This document shows positions 6,220 to 8,064 of a stretch of DNA of 8,064 nucleotides, piece by piece. Origin of the DNA: Bacteroidia bacterium (GTDB taxonomy: Bacteria; Bacteroidota; Bacteroidia; AKYH767-A; OLB10); NCBI GenBank assembly GCA_025450095.1, contig JANWID010000372.1, forward strand, positions 1-8,064. Direction: 5' to 3'. The notes beneath the pieces are model-generated. The model made no database searches and had not been told where the DNA came from. It saw only the letters and a program-made list of their open reading frames with translations. The translations under genes were made by a program, and so were the position numbers. How positions within the stretch are numbered: the stretch's first letter is position 1; every line of letters begins with the position of its first letter.

Positions 6220-7350
6220 TTAAAGCCGTTGTCCTAATTTTTTTACCATTTCATTTTTCCATTCAAGGAATTTTCCTTCTTCAATTTTTTTCCGTGCTTC
6301 TGTGACCAGCCAAAGATAAAAGGAGAGATTATGAAGTGTCGCAATCTGGGCCGCCAAAATTTCCTTAGAGATCACCAGGTGGCGTAAATACGATTTCGTA
6401 TAATCCAGGTCAGCAAAGCAATACCCGTTCTCATCGATCGGGGAATGATCATCCTTCCATTTTTCATTACGGATATTGATGATTCCCGATGCGGTAAACA
6501 ACATTCCGTTACGGGCGTTGCGGGTGGGCATAACACAATCGAACATGTCGATACCAAGCGCAATACATTCCAGGATGTTTACCGGTGTTCCGACTCCCAT
6601 CAGGTAACGTGGTTTATCCTTCGGGAGTATGCTGCATACCAGTCCGGTCATCTCGTACATCACCGGTGCGGGTTCTCCGACCGACAATCCACCGATGGCA
6701 TTACCTTCCATTTCGAAACCAGCTATTACTTCGGCCGACTGCATCCTGAGATCGCTGTATGTGCTTCCCTGGACAATTGGAAAAAGCGTTTGTTCGTGAT
6801 CGTAAAGCGGAGGCGTACTTTTGAAATGATCGTCGCACCGCTTCAACCAACGATGCGTCATCTCCATGGATTTACGGGCAAGCTTATGTTCACATGGAAA
6901 TGGTGTGCATTCATCGAAAGCCATTATAATATCAGCGCCGATCACTTTCTGAATATCAATGGAAGTTTCAGGGGAAAGAAAATGCCGGGATCCATCGATA
7001 TGAGATCGAAAAAAAACACCTTCCTCTTTAATTTTCCGGTTCTCCGATAATGAAAATACCTGGTATCCTCCGCTGTCGGTTAACAGGGGCCTGTCCCATC
7101 CCATAAAGCGATGCAATCCGCCGGCATCACGCAGAACTGATGTTCCGGGTCGCAGATTGAGGTGATAGGTATTGCCGAGAATTATTTTTGCGCCGACATC
7201 ATTCTTCAATTCACGCTGATGAATGCTTTTAACGGAACCTGCGGTTCCGACAGGCATAAAAACCGGTGTGGGAATATCACCGTGCGCTGTACTTAATATT
7301 CCGGCCCTGGCACCTGACCCGGGATCTTCCGCGTGCAGCCGGAATTTCAT
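6220..7350 (-). CDS. tgt: Queuine tRNA-ribosyltransferase (tRNA-guanine transglycosylase)
   Basis: A 376-residue cytoplasmic enzyme that swaps guanine 34 of tRNAs with GUN anticodons for the queuosine precursor preQ1. The TIM-barrel landmarks are clear: MPVGTAGSVKSI (32-43), ILGNTYHL (57-64), LLTDSGGYQVFSL (89-101) with Asp92 as acid/base residue, MAFDECTP (143-150), PIVQGS (191-196), GGLSVGE (220-226) forming the substrate pocket, and MFDCVMPTRNARNG (269-282) with Asp271 as nucleophile. The C-terminal zinc site is odd: where E. coli has three cysteines in a CxCxxC block, this protein has Gly309, Cys311 and Asp314, while the later His340 in LHNLSFY (339-345) is kept. I recall similar losses in other Bacteroidota TGTs, and the rest of the fold looks intact, so I expect an active enzyme. 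The start is an ATG preceded by an AT-rich leader. It is the first gene of the leftward operon and is divergent from a glycosyltransferase. Confidence 0.97.
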   Translation of the reverse strand: MKFRLHAEDPGSGARAGILSTAHGDIPTPVFMPVGTAGSVKSIHQRELKNDVGAKIILGNTYHLNLRPGTSVLRDAGGLHRFMGWDRPLLTDSGGYQVFSLSENRKIKEEGVFFRSHIDGSRHFLSPETSIDIQKVIGADIIMAFDECTPFPCEHKLARKSMEMTHRWLKRCDDHFKSTPPLYDHEQTLFPIVQGSTYSDLRMQSAEVIAGFEMEGNAIGGLSVGEPAPVMYEMTGLVCSILPKDKPRYLMGVGTPVNILECIALGIDMFDCVMPTRNARNGMLFTASGIINIRNEKWKDDHSPIDENGYCFADLDYTKSYLRHLVISKEILAAQIATLHNLSFYLWLVTEARKKIEEGKFLEWKNEMVKKLGQRL

Positions 7351-7385
7351 AAATTATTATTCAACAATTTTTGTTAATATCTTGT

Positions 7386-7393
7386 CAAAGATA
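7386..7393 (-). promoter_or_regulatory. -7 promoter box for the tgt operon
   Basis: On the minus strand this reads TATCTTTG, an exact match to the Bacteroidota -7 consensus TAnnTTTG. It lies 35 bases before the tgt ATG, giving a leader of about 29 bases. No convincing TTTG -33 box is seen at 17-23 bases upstream. It forms one arm of a short inverted repeat, TATCTT-GTCA-AAGATA (7378-7393), that could be a regulator site. Confidence 0.5.
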
Positions 7394-7399
7394 GAAATA

Positions 7400-7427
7400 T
7401 TGTACCGGATAATACCTCCTAGCTTTG
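7400..7427 (+). promoter_or_regulatory. Promoter for the glycosyltransferase gene
   Basis: TTG at 7400-7402 and TAGCTTTG at 7420-7427 match the -33 and -7 boxes of a Bacteroidota promoter, with a 17-base spacer at the short end of the known range. Transcription would begin near 7434, leaving a leader of only about 15 bases before the ATG at 7450. It is back to back with the tgt promoter in the same 99-base region. Confidence 0.5.
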
Positions 7428-7449
7428 CCGCAAGTGATATTACTCAGGC

Positions 7450-8064
7450 ATGGATCCGGTTTTTGAAGATGTGGCAGGGTGGGCAGTTGCATTGTCAGGT
7501 TCCATGCTCGCCATTCAGCTCTACTACCATTTCGGCGTATACGGCAGGCTTGCATTCCACAGGAATGAGAAAAAAGCTTTACCCGTTACACCGGTATCAG
7601 TTATCATATGTGCCAGGAACGAACTGAAGAACCTTCAGCAGCACCTGGATTCTATCCTTAAACAAGATTATCCCGAATTCCAGGTGATCGTGGTGAACGA
7701 TTGTTCATGGGATGAATCCGGAAAATACCTCGAAGAAATTCAACCACTTTATCAGCACCTGAAAGTGGTAACACTGAACGAGCAGGAAAAATACCGTCAT
7801 GGTAAAAAATTCGCTCTTTCATTGGGTATCAAAGCAGCAAAATATGAATTGTTGTTGTTAACAGATGCCGATTGCAAACCAGTCTCCGCAAATTGGATCA
7901 GCACCATGATTTCACGGTATGAACCCGATACGGAAATAGTAATCGGTTATGGTGCTTATCGTAAACAACCCGGTCTGCTGAACAAATGGATCAGGATGGA
8001 TACTGTGTTCAATGCTATACAATACCTGTCTCGTGCGTTAGGTACACATCCGTATATGGGTGTA
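7450..8064 (+). CDS. Family 2 glycosyltransferase, membrane-anchored, 3' end outside window
   Basis: An open frame of 205 codons runs from ATG 7450 to the window edge without a stop, so the gene is cut by the window and not broken. An in-frame TGA at 7435-7437 fixes 7450 as the first start. Residues about 11-32 (WAVALSGSMLAIQLYYHFGV is the core) form a probable membrane segment. The GT-A nucleotide-sugar-binding fold of GT2 follows: PVSVIICARNELKNL (48-62), LKQDYPEFQVIVVNDCSWD (70-88) with the acidic residue of the first motif, GKKFALSLGIKAA (118-130), and LLLLTDADCKPVSANW (134-149) containing the metal-binding DAD (139-141). The protein would transfer a sugar from a nucleotide donor to a membrane-linked or polysaccharide acceptor on the cytoplasmic side. 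The missing C-terminal part probably holds the acceptor motif and further membrane helices. Substrate is unknown. Divergent from tgt and near an LPS-type permease and an acyltransferase, it may belong to surface-glycan synthesis, but this is inferred from context only. Confidence 0.92.
   Translation, partial: MDPVFEDVAGWAVALSGSMLAIQLYYHFGVYGRLAFHRNEKKALPVTPVSVIICARNELKNLQQHLDSILKQDYPEFQVIVVNDCSWDESGKYLEEIQPLYQHLKVVTLNEQEKYRHGKKFALSLGIKAAKYELLLLTDADCKPVSANWISTMISRYEPDTEIVIGYGAYRKQPGLLNKWIRMDTVFNAIQYLSRALGTHPYMGV

Noticed and set aside
6445..7050. 201-codon open frame on the + strand
   Set aside because: It lies wholly antisense within tgt, whose motifs are continuous. The predicted protein has no recognisable domain and no sensible start context.
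7223..7627. 134-codon open frame on the + strand spanning the tgt start and the glycosyltransferase start
   Set aside because: It is in a different frame from the glycosyltransferase, overlaps tgt antisense, and has low-quality composition; the GT2 frame from 7450 explains the region.
1..8064. CRISPR arrays, tRNA or rRNA genes, insertion sequences, defence or toxin-antitoxin genes
   Set aside because: I saw no regularly spaced repeats, no cloverleaf-like sequence, no transposase motifs or terminal inverted repeats, and no defence-type domains on either strand. Small or diverged RNAs cannot be excluded by reading alone.

Overview
The window looks like chromosomal DNA of a Bacteroidota member. 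Four things point that way: a C-terminal type A sorting domain for the type IX secretion system (T9SS), signal peptides ending in the 'AQ' typical of the phylum, AT-rich leaders without clear Shine-Dalgarno sequences, and promoter boxes matching the Bacteroidota -7 motif TAnnTTTG. A tgt-LptF/G permease pair in tandem also fits. I cannot assign a genus. There are no RNA genes, insertion sequences, CRISPR arrays or phage genes, and no gene-free stretch exceeds 140 bases.

Left arm (12-2793, + strand): four closely packed genes, probably one transcript that may begin upstream of the window. They encode a secreted YciI-like protein, a secreted papain-fold (C1B-like) peptidase, a small secreted protein of unknown function, and a SMUG2-like uracil-DNA glycosylase starting at TTG. 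The first three act outside the cytoplasm. The fourth is a DNA-repair enzyme, and part of it is clearly more AT-rich than two sampled neighbouring genes. A weak hairpin terminator follows.

Middle (2794-3971): a short AT-rich regulatory region carries a perfect 16-bp palindrome that overlaps a -7 promoter box. It precedes a single-gene unit for a secreted, T9SS-exported protein with a choice-of-anchor-J-like domain. A strong 15-bp hairpin with T runs on both strands separates this gene from the convergent operon.

Right arm (3970-7350, - strand): an operon read leftward, tgt (queuine tRNA-ribosyltransferase), an LptF/LptG-type permease whose ATG directly abuts the tgt stop, and a membrane acyltransferase-3 protein starting at GTG 18 bases later. 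The last two suggest lipopolysaccharide transport and surface-glycan acylation; tgt is a tRNA-modification gene that shares the promoter.

Right edge (7351-8064): a 99-base divergent promoter region separates tgt from a family 2 glycosyltransferase that runs off the window.

Most of the window is ordinary Bacteroidota chromosome. I found no clear new system. The points most worth a second look are the peptidase with Asp at the usual catalytic Asn position, the GldM-like tail of the small secreted protein, the composition shift in the glycosylase gene, the degenerate zinc site of TGT, and the palindrome at the T9SS cargo promoter.
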